Part shown: positions 41,959 through 50,742 of the stretch, piece after piece
Layout: each line of letters opens with the position of its first letter
How positions within the stretch are numbered: position 1 is the first letter of the stretch
Assembly: GCA_020635955.1 (NCBI GenBank)
Contig: JACJYW010000003.1
Coordinates: forward strand, 558,001-622,000
DNA: 64,000 nucleotides
Source of the DNA: Crocinitomicaceae bacterium
GTDB taxonomy: Bacteria > Bacteroidota > Bacteroidia > Flavobacteriales_D > Crocinitomicaceae
Direction: 5' to 3'
Notes under the pieces: model-generated
What the model saw: only the letters and a program-made list of their open reading frames with translations
The model's database searches: none
Told to the model about the DNA's origin: nothing
Position numbers and translations under genes: made by a program

Positions 41959-42930
41959 TTAAAATCTCTTTGTATATCCGTGGCAGTAAGGTGTTCCTCC
42001 TTTATTGGAATAATAATGCTCATGATAATCTTCACCTTCCCAAAAAGTAGTTGCCTTAGTGATGTTTGTAGCAACTTTTAATCCGCCATCAATCAATTGC
42101 TGTTTTAGCTTTTCAGCAATTGCCTTTTGATCATCATTCAAATAAAAGATTTCCGTTCTATATTGGGTACCAATGTCCGGTCCTTGTCTATCAACCTGCG
42201 TTGGATCGTGTGTTTCAAAGAATAATTTACACAAGGTTTCATAATCCGTCTTAGTTGGGTCATACACTACACGAACCGCTTCAGCATGTCCAGTTGTGTG
42301 TGAGCAAACTTCTTTATAAGTAGGATTATCTTTATGACCTCCAATATATCCTACCTGCGTAGAGATTACACCTTCAGCTTTCTCAAAGAAATATTCAGTT
42401 CCCCAAAAACATCCTGAAGCAAAAATGGCTGTATCTGTTTTTACATTATTCTCCATGTCTTCACTAACAAAATTTAATGAGATCGAATTTACACAATGTC
42501 TTGTATTCTTAGCTGTAAAATGTTCTCCTTTGAATACATGTCCCAAATGTCCGCCACAATTTGCACAGACTATCTCGGTTCGGTATCCATCTGCATCCGG
42601 AATTTCCTTAACTGAACCTTCAATGGCATCATCAAATGCGGGCCAACCACTTCCGGAATCAAATTTATCTGAAGAATTAAAAAGTGGTGTATTGCACCTT
42701 TTACATAAATACACACCTTCTTCGTGATTATCAACATACTCACCTTTCCAGATCATCTCTGTTCCTTTATAAACGATAACCCTTTCTTCTTCAGGAGTTA
42801 ATTTATTCCATTGACTTGAATCATGCATGATTTCTAAATTTGATGTGGTGAATGTTTGCTCTTTTGTTTGACTGCAGGCACTAAACCCAATGGTCAATAA
42901 CACTAAGGTAAAAGAAAATAGATTTTTCAT
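41959..42930 (-). CDS. msrAB: Lipoprotein MsrB-MsrA fusion, methionine sulfoxide reductase
   Basis: 323 residues. Lipoprotein signal with lipobox FSAC (Cys 19), so it is anchored in the envelope. Residues 35-155 are MsrB: CKRCNTP and CANCGG zinc pairs, DSGSGWPAFDD, and the catalytic RHCVNS. Residues 165-323 are MsrA: catalytic GCFWGTEYFFE, THDPTQVDRQGPDIGTQYRT. It repairs both R- and S-methionine sulfoxide in exported proteins. The order MsrB-MsrA is the reverse of PilB-type MsrA-MsrB fusions. The reductant supply must come through a membrane thiol carrier, not seen here. yaaA follows on the same strand. Confidence 0.95.
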   Translation of the reverse strand: MKNLFSFTLVLLTIGFSACSQTKEQTFTTSNLEIMHDSSQWNKLTPEEERVIVYKGTEMIWKGEYVDNHEEGVYLCKRCNTPLFNSSDKFDSGSGWPAFDDAIEGSVKEIPDADGYRTEIVCANCGGHLGHVFKGEHFTAKNTRHCVNSISLNFVSEDMENNVKTDTAIFASGCFWGTEYFFEKAEGVISTQVGYIGGHKDNPTYKEVCSHTTGHAEAVRVVYDPTKTDYETLCKLFFETHDPTQVDRQGPDIGTQYRTEIFYLNDDQKAIAEKLKQQLIDGGLKVATNITKATTFWEGEDYHEHYYSNKGGTPYCHGYTKRF

Positions 42931-43081
42931 ATGGAGTGATTTTGGACATTTGACGTTTATGTTGCAGATTCATAACAATTTAAATGTTAACAAATCATAA
43001 TTTCAAAAAGTTCAAATTTTAGGTATAAAATAGGTGTTCTTAATTTCCATATGTGTGGAATATGATTAATTTTAGACACCT

Positions 43082-44470
43082 ATGAAATGGCTAAAAAAAT
43101 ACATAGCAATCTTCATTATGCTATCCGTTTTTCCGGTGATCTGGGTGATTGGAAAAATGTTTGTGTTGGATGCAAGTACAGAAATCTATGCATACATCCC
43201 ACAGGAGAGTGACATTGTCATAGAGATCAATAACCCAAACTTCATTGAAGAATTTGCCTATCAACGTATTTTCAATGAGTCTTATGTATTGGAAAAAATC
43301 AGCATAGAAGAAGCGGCTGTAGAGGATTTTAAAACAGGTGTTGACTATTTCTCCAAGATCGTTCTTTTCAGAGAGCAATGGGCCAATGAAGATATTTGGA
43401 TAGCAATTGTAGGTTACACAAATCAGGACCATTTCAGACAATATATGAGCAGACGCATGAAAGATGCTCATATTCAATTCGGAGAAAAACACGCTATTGT
43501 TCAATTGAATAAGTCAATGAATCAGGAACAATTGGATGAACACTTGAAAGCCATTGCTAATAAAGAGATCAAACCTTTTACGGCGCGAGTTGACCTAAGA
43601 AGCTATTTCCATAAGGACAAAGAGATCAACTGTTATTTTATTCCTCCGTCATCTAATACAAGTAACCAATTAATAGATGGATTTTTGAACCTTGATTTTC
43701 ATCAGGATCACATTGATATACAAGGAGAATTCACTCCGGTTAGCGGATTTGATCAGCACGCTCCTATCGCTTATTCCATTGATGAAAATGCTGCATTCAG
43801 TTTGAGATCATCTTTAAATATATTCAACAGTATATTCTGGTTTAGCTCAGAAAGAATTGAGAATTTGCCAGCTCATGATCAAATGGCTTTAGATTATGAT
43901 GGTGTAAAAGTATTTCTTGTAGACAAGAATTGGGGATATGAGTTTCCTTTCAAAACTTTCCCAGAACTTGAAATGCGAATAGACTTCAATAAGCAAGAGA
44001 AATGGAGTGCTTTTTTGGATACCTTACAAAGTCATCAGAAGATCAGGTTGGATACCACCACAAAGATTTTAACTACGAGACAAGGTGCATTCTTTCAATA
44101 TGACCTGGCAGGCGATCGTTTTGAAATGAGTTATAAGGGCACCAATTTTGAACCATCAGAGAATCAAAATATCTATTTCGATTTTCAAATGAAGATCAAA
44201 CCTTTACTGGATAACACAAAATTTGCCGTGGATGATGACAATCCTCCACCTGTTGAATTTCAAATGATAGGTATGAGTATTGCTGAAGAAATGTTAGATG
44301 AATTATACGTATTTGATAATATCGAACAGATTCGTTTTCAAATGATCAAAGAAAGTGAAAACAAGGTGGCGGCGAATGGTAAGGTCATTATGAGCAACAA
44401 AGAAGGTCAAAGCGTTATTGAAGGAATGTACTTCATTACTGAAGCCATGTTCTTTATCAAAGACTTCTAA
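43082..44470 (+). CDS. Single-pass membrane protein of unknown function
   Basis: 462 residues. Residues 6-27 form an N-terminal membrane helix (YIAIFIMLSVFPVIWVIGKM) with the large rest in the periplasm. The body has EIYAYIPQESDIVIEINNPN near the start, reminiscent of DUF3352-like proteins, but I am not certain. It has no catalytic motif. A TTAATTTTAGAC sequence (TAnnTTTA type) lies just before the start codon. It converges with the BtuF-like gene, overlapping by four bases. Confidence 0.75.
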   Translation: MKWLKKYIAIFIMLSVFPVIWVIGKMFVLDASTEIYAYIPQESDIVIEINNPNFIEEFAYQRIFNESYVLEKISIEEAAVEDFKTGVDYFSKIVLFREQWANEDIWIAIVGYTNQDHFRQYMSRRMKDAHIQFGEKHAIVQLNKSMNQEQLDEHLKAIANKEIKPFTARVDLRSYFHKDKEINCYFIPPSSNTSNQLIDGFLNLDFHQDHIDIQGEFTPVSGFDQHAPIAYSIDENAAFSLRSSLNIFNSIFWFSSERIENLPAHDQMALDYDGVKVFLVDKNWGYEFPFKTFPELEMRIDFNKQEKWSAFLDTLQSHQKIRLDTTTKILTTRQGAFFQYDLAGDRFEMSYKGTNFEPSENQNIYFDFQMKIKPLLDNTKFAVDDDNPPPVEFQMIGMSIAEEMLDELYVFDNIEQIRFQMIKESENKVAANGKVIMSNKEGQSVIEGMYFITEAMFFIKDF

Positions 44471-45234
44471 TCTAGATTCAGTTTCCTGAAGTAATCTTTC
44501 ATTTTTAACATCCTGGAACCATACCAGGAAAACATTTCTCCATCCACTAAGCGCACCTTTACACCTAATTCGTGCTCTAAGGCATAACAATGTTCAGTAG
44601 TAAATGGAAATGGCTCTGTACTCAATAAAATGACGTCAGGACGTTTCTTTATGAGCTCTTCTTTAGATATGGTTATATAACGAGAATCTTCTATCAGATT
44701 TTTTAAGCCAATCGATTCCATTACGGCATTAATAAAATTGTCTTTTCCACAAGCCATGAAAGGCTCATTCCAAATCAAGTAAATGGCAGACTGATTGAAA
44801 TTAGGAAGACTGCCAAAATCATCACGTATATCATCAATAAGCTCAACGGCTTTCTGCTCAACACCACACAATTCTCCAACCTGCCTGATCATTTGTAAAG
44901 CCTGATCCACATTATTTACATCAGAAACGTAAACAGGGCAAATCTCTTGAAGTTCAATGATATCTTCTTTTGTATTCTCTTCCTTATTGGCAATGATCAA
45001 ATCAGGTTTAAGTTCCCTCACCTTTTGTATTTGAACATTTTTTGTTCCCCCTACTCGCGTTTTAGATCTGAACCATTCTTCTGGATGGATACAAAACTTG
45101 GTAATGCCAACAGTTTCATTCTCCAGACCAAAGAAATACAGAAGCTCCGTTTGAGACGGAACCAAAGAAACTATCCTTTTTGCAGGACCAGAAAGTTGAA
45201 TTTGATTGCCTATTTGATCTTCTAAAGAGATCAT
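44467..45234 (-). CDS. BtuF-like helical-backbone metal/B12-binding protein without signal peptide
   Basis: 255 residues, class III periplasmic-binding-protein fold: RIVSLVPSQTELLYFFGLEN, GITKFCIHPEEW, VGGTKNVQIQKVRELKPDLI, and NEPFMACGKDNFINAVMESIG. It has no signal peptide, unlike true BtuF/FhuD, so it would remain in the cytoplasm. Similar stand-alone proteins exist in Bacteroidota and are annotated as cobalamin-binding; whether it binds B12 or iron is unknown. Its start overlaps the stop of the synthase gene upstream (TAATG), so they are co-translated. Confidence 0.85.
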   Translation of the reverse strand: MISLEDQIGNQIQLSGPAKRIVSLVPSQTELLYFFGLENETVGITKFCIHPEEWFRSKTRVGGTKNVQIQKVRELKPDLIIANKEENTKEDIIELQEICPVYVSDVNNVDQALQMIRQVGELCGVEQKAVELIDDIRDDFGSLPNFNQSAIYLIWNEPFMACGKDNFINAVMESIGLKNLIEDSRYITISKEELIKKRPDVILLSTEPFPFTTEHCYALEHELGVKVRLVDGEMFSWYGSRMLKMKDYFRKLNLD

Positions 45235-46592
45235 TAAATAGCAGAGATCAAATCATGTCTCGTAATAATTTGGAATTCACCTTCTCCAAGATCCACTAAA
45301 ACAGCTGGTACTTGTTTATTGATCTTGGACGATAACTCTTCGATCTTAGCATTAGCACCAACGATCGGTAAAGCAGGTTCCATTACGGCACTCAAAGGCG
45401 TTTCCATATTGCAAGAATCATCTATGATCTGCTGATATAATTTAGTTTCATCAACAAAACCTGCAAAAGCACCATCCTTTGTTACCGGAATTTGAGAGAT
45501 ATTGTATTGCTTCATTTTAGCCACGGCGTGCGAAACAAGCTCTTCTGAACCACAAGTAATTAATTTTTCATTGACACGCTTGTTAACCATATCTCTGGCG
45601 TTCTTAAATCCTTCATCTAGAAAACCTCTTTCACGCATCCAGTCATCATTAAACATTTTCCCAACGTATCTAGAACCATGATCATGGAATAACACAACTA
45701 CAACATCTCCCTCTTTGAATTTATCCGCCATTTGAAGCACACCAGCTATAGCGGCACCTGCTGAATTCCCAACAAAGATCCCTTCTTCTCTTGCCAGTCT
45801 ACGTGTATAGATTGCAGCATCCTTATCCGTTACTTTTTCAAAATGATCAATTACAGTAAAATCAACATTCTTAGGTAATATATCTTCTCCAATACCTTCT
45901 GTTATGTAAGGGTAGATCTCATTTTCATCAAATATCCCTGTCTCGTGATACTTTTTAAAAACTGATCCATAAGTATCTATTCCCAACACCTTTACATTAG
46001 GATTTTGCTCCTTCAAGTATTTACCAACTCCTGATATAGTTCCTCCGGTTCCTACACCCACCACAAAGTGTGTGATCTTTCCTTCAGTTTGATCCCAGAT
46101 CTCCGGACCTGTTTGTTCATAATGCGCAACCGTATTAGAAGGATTGTCATATTGATTAACATACCATGAATTAGGAATTTCCTGAGCCAATCTTTTAGAA
46201 ACTGAATAGTAAGAACGTGGATCAGTAGGCTCTACGTTTGTTGGACAAACAACCACTTCAGCTCCAACGGCTCTTAAGATATCCATCTTTTCTTTAGACT
46301 GCTTATCGCTTAATACACAGATCAGTTTGTATCCTTTGGCGATACAAGCCAAAGCCAATCCCATTCCAGTATTCCCTGAAGTACCTTCAATAACAGTTCC
46401 TCCTGGTTTGATCAAACCTTGCGCTTCAGCATCTTCTACCATTTTAAGAGCCATTCTATCCTTAACTGAGTTACCAGGGTTAGTTGTCTCTACTTTAGCT
46501 AAAACTGTAGCTTTGATCTCAACAGGTATTTTATTCAACTTGATCAAAGGTGTATTTCCAATTGTCTCAAGTACGTTATTGAAGTATTTCAT
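45234..46592 (-). CDS. Cystathionine beta-synthase/cysteine synthase with CBS domains
   Basis: 452 residues. Residues 1-325 are a fold-type II PLP enzyme: TIGNTPLIKLNKIP, the PLP lysine in NPGNSVKDRMALK (about residue 43), the EGTSGNTGMGLA substrate loop, GVGTGGTISGVGKYL (phosphate loop) and VVVLFHDHGSRYVGK. Residues 335-452 are two CBS motifs (SHAVAKMKQYNISQIPVTKD; TPLSAVMEPALPIVGANAKI). The layout matches cystathionine beta-synthase rather than CysK, so the substrate is probably serine plus homocysteine, but O-acetylserine cannot be excluded. It is cytoplasmic. It is translationally coupled to the BtuF-like gene downstream. Confidence 0.93.
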   Translation of the reverse strand: MKYFNNVLETIGNTPLIKLNKIPVEIKATVLAKVETTNPGNSVKDRMALKMVEDAEAQGLIKPGGTVIEGTSGNTGMGLALACIAKGYKLICVLSDKQSKEKMDILRAVGAEVVVCPTNVEPTDPRSYYSVSKRLAQEIPNSWYVNQYDNPSNTVAHYEQTGPEIWDQTEGKITHFVVGVGTGGTISGVGKYLKEQNPNVKVLGIDTYGSVFKKYHETGIFDENEIYPYITEGIGEDILPKNVDFTVIDHFEKVTDKDAAIYTRRLAREEGIFVGNSAGAAIAGVLQMADKFKEGDVVVVLFHDHGSRYVGKMFNDDWMRERGFLDEGFKNARDMVNKRVNEKLITCGSEELVSHAVAKMKQYNISQIPVTKDGAFAGFVDETKLYQQIIDDSCNMETPLSAVMEPALPIVGANAKIEELSSKINKQVPAVLVDLGEGEFQIITRHDLISAI

Positions 46593-46661
46593 GTAATGCT
46601 TAATTAGTTGCCCGCAAATTTAATGAATCCCTTTGTTTTTATTCATTAACCGGTATAATAA

Positions 46662-46692
46662 AAAAGCCCCTCGACAATGTCGAAGGGCTTTT
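46662..46692 (-). terminator. Rho-independent terminator
   Basis: Stem AAAAGCCC(C)TCGAC/GTCGA(A)GGGCTTTT with a three-base loop. On the reverse strand it ends in TTTTTT; it terminates the beta-barrel/lipoprotein operon before the synthase gene. Confidence 0.9.
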
Positions 46693-46715
46693 CAGTATTT
46701 ATTATGAACTACTTA

Positions 46716-47603
46716 TTAGAAGTAGAACATGAAATAAACTTGTGAGTTGAAGTTATCTAACCCAGTGTTAAATGAAATTCCACCTAGTGAAGTCTCTTCT
46801 CTGTGAGTAACGATAGCTCCGTAACCTCCGTTTCCGTCAGCTACAAATGGATCAAATCTCTCATAGTCCGCAACTGATTTACCAGATTTAGACATATAAG
46901 CGCTCCATCCAAACTCAGTTCCAATACACATTTTAGGTGCAATGAAATACTCAACACCAACGAAAGCTCTAAGTCCTACTGAGAATGTAGCACCAAATCT
47001 TTGTTGCGTCATTCTACCATAGATAGAGTTCCAAGCGTTAAATTGATCAGTTGGAGTTAGGTTAGTAATACCTAGATTGTTTCCATAACCATAGTGCTCG
47101 TGACTGTTAGACCATCCTAATACTGCATCACCACCATAGATACCTCTTAATCTAGTTTTACCTCTTCTGAATTCCCATCCAGCAGAAAGATAAGTACTTG
47201 ATTGGTTGTATCTATATGTGTCTACAACAGTTGAATCAGGATGATTTGCTCTATCGTCATACACTTCATATTTGTTAGTTTGATCTACACCATCATTGTA
47301 AACTGAAATTCTCAATGCATTATTATCAGAAACCATATATTTTCCTGTAATAGAAGCACCTGTTCCAATTAGTGGATGATCAATGTATGAACTTGCACCA
47401 AGGATTGCGTTATTAGAACCATTCTTACCAAAGAAGTTTCCTAACCAAAGAGGAACATTTGAGTAAGTAGCACCAATTCCTACAGCAAATTCACCACTAA
47501 CCGGCATAATATCTACGCCATTTTTATTTTGAACTTGTTCGTTCTGTGCAGTCGCCGCAATTGTTATACACATTGCTGCGGCAATACTTAATACTTTTTT
47601 CAT
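46716..47603 (-). CDS. Outer-membrane beta-barrel-like protein, copy B
   Basis: 295 residues. Signal peptide ends near TIAATAQ (residue 19). The mature part repeats amphipathic strands (GEFAVGIGATYSNVPLWLGN, TYLSAGWEFRRGKTRLRGIY) and ends in a terminal Phe (QVYFMFYF), as outer-membrane barrels do. It is a close paralogue of the protein at 48673: long segments such as PVSGEFAVGIGATYSNVPLW and ERFDPFVADGNGGYGAIVTH are the same or nearly so. Probably the last gene of a four-gene unit ending at 46662. The function and ligand are unknown. Confidence 0.85.
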   Translation of the reverse strand: MKKVLSIAAAMCITIAATAQNEQVQNKNGVDIMPVSGEFAVGIGATYSNVPLWLGNFFGKNGSNNAILGASSYIDHPLIGTGASITGKYMVSDNNALRISVYNDGVDQTNKYEVYDDRANHPDSTVVDTYRYNQSSTYLSAGWEFRRGKTRLRGIYGGDAVLGWSNSHEHYGYGNNLGITNLTPTDQFNAWNSIYGRMTQQRFGATFSVGLRAFVGVEYFIAPKMCIGTEFGWSAYMSKSGKSVADYERFDPFVADGNGGYGAIVTHREETSLGGISFNTGLDNFNSQVYFMFYF

Positions 47604-47657
47604 TCTTTAATCGTTTTTTAAAATTTATAATTAGTTACTAATCCTAAATTTTCACGA

Positions 47658-48626
47658 TTAAGGAAGAAGTTGTGTATTGAAATATAGATCTACACCAGGA
47701 ACAATATCTCCATCAGATAATCCGATTGAGTTGTAAGTTCCATAAGGTCCACAATTGTAAACACCTGCGCTTAAATAATAGCGAGCACTCCAAGTTGAAT
47801 CAGCAGTAAATGCAGTATTGTAATAGATGAAATCACCTGTAAAATCAAGCATACCCACAAAAATATCAACAGATCCGTTTCCAGCACTCATTGTTGGAAT
47901 GGTAGCAGTGTAATCACCGTTTGCATCAATCGTAACAACGATTTGAGTAGCACCACCGTTACCATATGGAGGATTATCCCAAGTGAAGATTACTTCTTTT
48001 CCACCAAAACCAGAAGCAGTGTTTAATGGAACTGATCCACTAGGAGTAGCACCATTGTCAATTACTGCATAAACAGTTCCAGATACAGTAGCTGATCCGT
48101 ATTGATTAGCATTGTTATTTACAGGGTAGATGTTAGCATCATAAACTACATTCAAGTTAGCACCGTCGTAGATATACTCCCATGTATCTCCCATAGTCAA
48201 ATAAGACTCTTCAGTCAAAGATGAACCATTAGATGTATACAATTTTCTAGTAACACCATATACGTCTTCGAACTCTAGATTTACATCAAATCCTTCTTGA
48301 GTAGCAGGAATTGTTAAAGTAAAGCTACCATTAGCATCAGTCACCGCTGTATAAACTTCGATATCGTAGTTATAGTTTGGATCTGGAGATTGGTAATACT
48401 TTTTTGTATCTACGAAAGCTCTAACAGTCATACCTGCAGCTCCTTCTGGAGAATAGTATTGCTCATACAAACCAGCACCGTTAAGATCGTTTGTTTGATC
48501 AATATCAGCACGGATAGTACCAGAGATGGTAGCTTCACCTAGCTCAATTGTTTCTACTTCATCTTTTTTACATGACGTTAAAGCTATTGCTGCAATCGCC
48601 AATGATGATAAAATAATTCTTTTCAT
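47658..48626 (-). CDS. Lipoprotein with carboxypeptidase-regulatory-like modules, copy B
   Basis: 322 residues. Lipobox ALTSC (Cys 19) followed by KKDE, typical for surface or outer-membrane lipoproteins of Bacteroidota. Two Ig-like segments begin ATISGTIRADIDQTNDLNGA and ATVSGTVYAVIDNG, each with DANGSFTLTIP or DANGDYTATIP, as in regulatory-like (CarboxypepD_reg-type) domains. A paralogue of the lipoprotein at 49604. It lies between two barrel genes, and probably pairs with the barrel at 46716. Confidence 0.83.
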   Translation of the reverse strand: MKRIILSSLAIAAIALTSCKKDEVETIELGEATISGTIRADIDQTNDLNGAGLYEQYYSPEGAAGMTVRAFVDTKKYYQSPDPNYNYDIEVYTAVTDANGSFTLTIPATQEGFDVNLEFEDVYGVTRKLYTSNGSSLTEESYLTMGDTWEYIYDGANLNVVYDANIYPVNNNANQYGSATVSGTVYAVIDNGATPSGSVPLNTASGFGGKEVIFTWDNPPYGNGGATQIVVTIDANGDYTATIPTMSAGNGSVDIFVGMLDFTGDFIYYNTAFTADSTWSARYYLSAGVYNCGPYGTYNSIGLSDGDIVPGVDLYFNTQLLP

Positions 48627-48672
48627 AATTTTATTTTTTTATCTGCATTTAGCAGAATTTTGGTCTTTTTAA

Positions 48673-49572
48673 TTAGAAATAAAAGTTAAAATAAACTTGT
48701 GAATTGAAATTGTCAATTCCGGTATTAAATGAAATACCACCAAGGTTTGTCTCCTCTCTATGTGTTACGATAGCTCCGTATCCACCATTACCATCAGCAA
48801 CGAATGGGTCGAATCTTTCATAATCACGAACAGACTTACCATCTTTAACCATGTAAGCACCCCATCCGAATTCAGTTCCGATAGACATTTTTGGAGCAAA
48901 GAAAAACTCTACACCAACAAATGCACGAACACCAGCACCGAAAGAAGCACCATTTCTGATTTGAGTTGTTCTACCATGAACACCATCCCAAATAGGCATA
49001 GCGAAAGACTGTGAAGGAGTCAAGTTAGTAATTCCAAGGTTATTACCATAGTTATAGTGACTATGGCTATTTTGCCATGACAACACAGCTTCACCACCAT
49101 ATACACCTCTTACTCTTGATTTACCTCTTCTGAATTCCCATCCAGCTGACAAATATGTAGTAGAACTATTAAATCTAACTTTATCAACTACCGTTGAATC
49201 AGGATGATTAGCTCTATCATCATATACTTCAAAGTTTGATGTGTTATCTGAACCGAAGTTTGATACTGATACTCTTAAAGCATTGTTATCAGATACCATA
49301 TATTTACCCCAGATACTCACACCAGAACCAGCGAAGTTTGGATTGTTTACATATGAACTTGCATTCGTAATAGCGGTATTTGAACCATTTTTTCCAAAGA
49401 AGTTTCCTAACCAAAGAGGAACATTTGAATATGTAGCTCCAATTCCTACGGCAAATTCACCAGCAACCGGCATAATATCTACACCGTTCTTATTTTGAAT
49501 TTGATCATTGCTTTGTGCAACCGCTGTGTAACCAGCAAATAATGCAACCGCAATACTTAATATTCTTTTCAT
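48673..49572 (-). CDS. Outer-membrane beta-barrel-like protein, copy A
   Basis: 299 residues. Signal peptide to about residue 19 (FAGYTAVAQ). The body matches the protein at 46716 along its whole length (NKNGVDIMPVAGEFAVGIGA, TYLSAGWEFRRGKSRVRGVY, GGISFNTGIDNFNSQVYF) and also ends in Phe. The four-gene cluster is therefore two lipoprotein-barrel pairs in tandem. Predicted outer membrane; function unknown. Confidence 0.85.
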   Translation of the reverse strand: MKRILSIAVALFAGYTAVAQSNDQIQNKNGVDIMPVAGEFAVGIGATYSNVPLWLGNFFGKNGSNTAITNASSYVNNPNFAGSGVSIWGKYMVSDNNALRVSVSNFGSDNTSNFEVYDDRANHPDSTVVDKVRFNSSTTYLSAGWEFRRGKSRVRGVYGGEAVLSWQNSHSHYNYGNNLGITNLTPSQSFAMPIWDGVHGRTTQIRNGASFGAGVRAFVGVEFFFAPKMSIGTEFGWGAYMVKDGKSVRDYERFDPFVADGNGGYGAIVTHREETNLGGISFNTGIDNFNSQVYFNFYF

Positions 49573-49603
49573 TCTAATCGTTCTTTTAATTATTTGTTAA
49601 CGA

Positions 49604-50575
49604 TTAATAGTAATTTATCCCTGGTTCGAAAGAAGCATCTCTTACTTCTCCGTCAGTCAAACCATAAACATAAACACCTTGAATACCACCAGAGGTAAAG
49701 ATAGCAGGATCAAGAGAGTCTGCTGTACCCGCCATGTTATTAATGATCACGAAGTCATCAACATCATAGAAACCAAAGTAAATATCAACAGATCCACCAT
49801 ATGAACTTGGATAAGTAGGAACCTGGAATGAGAAGGTACCATCAGTTTCAATGTTAACTTCAGTGATATTATCATAACCTACACCATAAGGTGCCCAGTC
49901 ATAACCCCAGTACAATTTTTTCCCTTCAAGTGGAGAACCTGTTCCGTATCTCTCTGCACCTACATAAGGAAAAGGGAAGTTATTAGGAGCACCATTAGAT
50001 TGATCCCAGTTTCCATAAAGAACACCAGAAACAGTTGCATAACCATAATCATAAGTGTCATTATTCTCCGCATAAACATAATCTGCATCATAAACAACTG
50101 TTAAGTTAGCACCATCATAGATGAACTCATTTCTTGTCCAAAGACCGATTCCAGAAGTTTCTTGAACTGTATTACCGTCAGTAGAGTATAGTTTTCTCGT
50201 TACACCATGAACATCAGTAAACATAATTTCAATGTCATACCCTTCTTGAGTAGCTGGGATTGTCAACGTGAAATTACCATTTGCATCAGTTGTAGTTGTA
50301 TATGTCATTGTCTCGTAATCGTAATTTCCATTAGGATCACTATCCCAGTCTTCAGTACTTACTTCAACTGTTACAACCATTCCTGAAACACCTTCCGGAG
50401 ACAAGTATTGCTCATACAATCCTGCACCATTAATGTCATTTGTTTGATCGATATCTGCTCTCACAGTACCGTTGATAGTCGCTGACCCCATTTGTGTCTC
50501 GTCAACGTTATCTTTCTTACATGCCGTCAAAGCTAATGCTGCGATCGCCATGATTGAAAACACTTTTCTTTTCAT
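49604..50575 (-). CDS. Lipoprotein with carboxypeptidase-regulatory-like modules, copy A
   Basis: 323 residues. Lipobox ALTAC (Cys 19) followed by KKDN. Same architecture as the lipoprotein at 47658: ATINGTVRADIDQTNDINGA, TTTDANGNFTLTIPATQEGY, and a second ATVSGVLYGNWDQSNG module; the C-terminal half is more divergent (VPTYPSSYGGSVDIYFGFYD). It is the first gene of the unit and has a near-perfect Bacteroidota promoter upstream. It precedes the barrel gene by 31 bases. Confidence 0.85.
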   Translation of the reverse strand: MKRKVFSIMAIAALALTACKKDNVDETQMGSATINGTVRADIDQTNDINGAGLYEQYLSPEGVSGMVVTVEVSTEDWDSDPNGNYDYETMTYTTTTDANGNFTLTIPATQEGYDIEIMFTDVHGVTRKLYSTDGNTVQETSGIGLWTRNEFIYDGANLTVVYDADYVYAENNDTYDYGYATVSGVLYGNWDQSNGAPNNFPFPYVGAERYGTGSPLEGKKLYWGYDWAPYGVGYDNITEVNIETDGTFSFQVPTYPSSYGGSVDIYFGFYDVDDFVIINNMAGTADSLDPAIFTSGGIQGVYVYGLTDGEVRDASFEPGINYY

Positions 50576-50600
50576 AACAAAGTTTAAATTAATTTTTACG

Positions 50601-50631
50601 CAAATATAAAGCTAAATGGATTAAACACAAG
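50601..50631 (-). promoter_or_regulatory. Promoter of the lipoprotein/barrel cluster
   Basis: On the reverse strand: TTG at the -33 position, 19 bases of spacer, then an exact TATATTTG. The start codon is 26 bases downstream. One of the two best promoter matches in the window. Confidence 0.8.
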
Positions 50632-50742
50632 TTTTTTTTTAAATGTTATCCACCAAGCATGGTTATTATTCACAAACCTCAACGACAGATAGTTAAAAAA
50701 GGTTGGGTTAACGAATGATTTAATTTTTTAGTTAAAATTTTA

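Noticed and set aside
46716..50575. SusC/SusD-type polysaccharide utilisation locus
   Set aside because: The barrels are under 300 residues, far shorter than SusC; there is no TonB box or plug domain, and the lipoproteins have no SusD helices.
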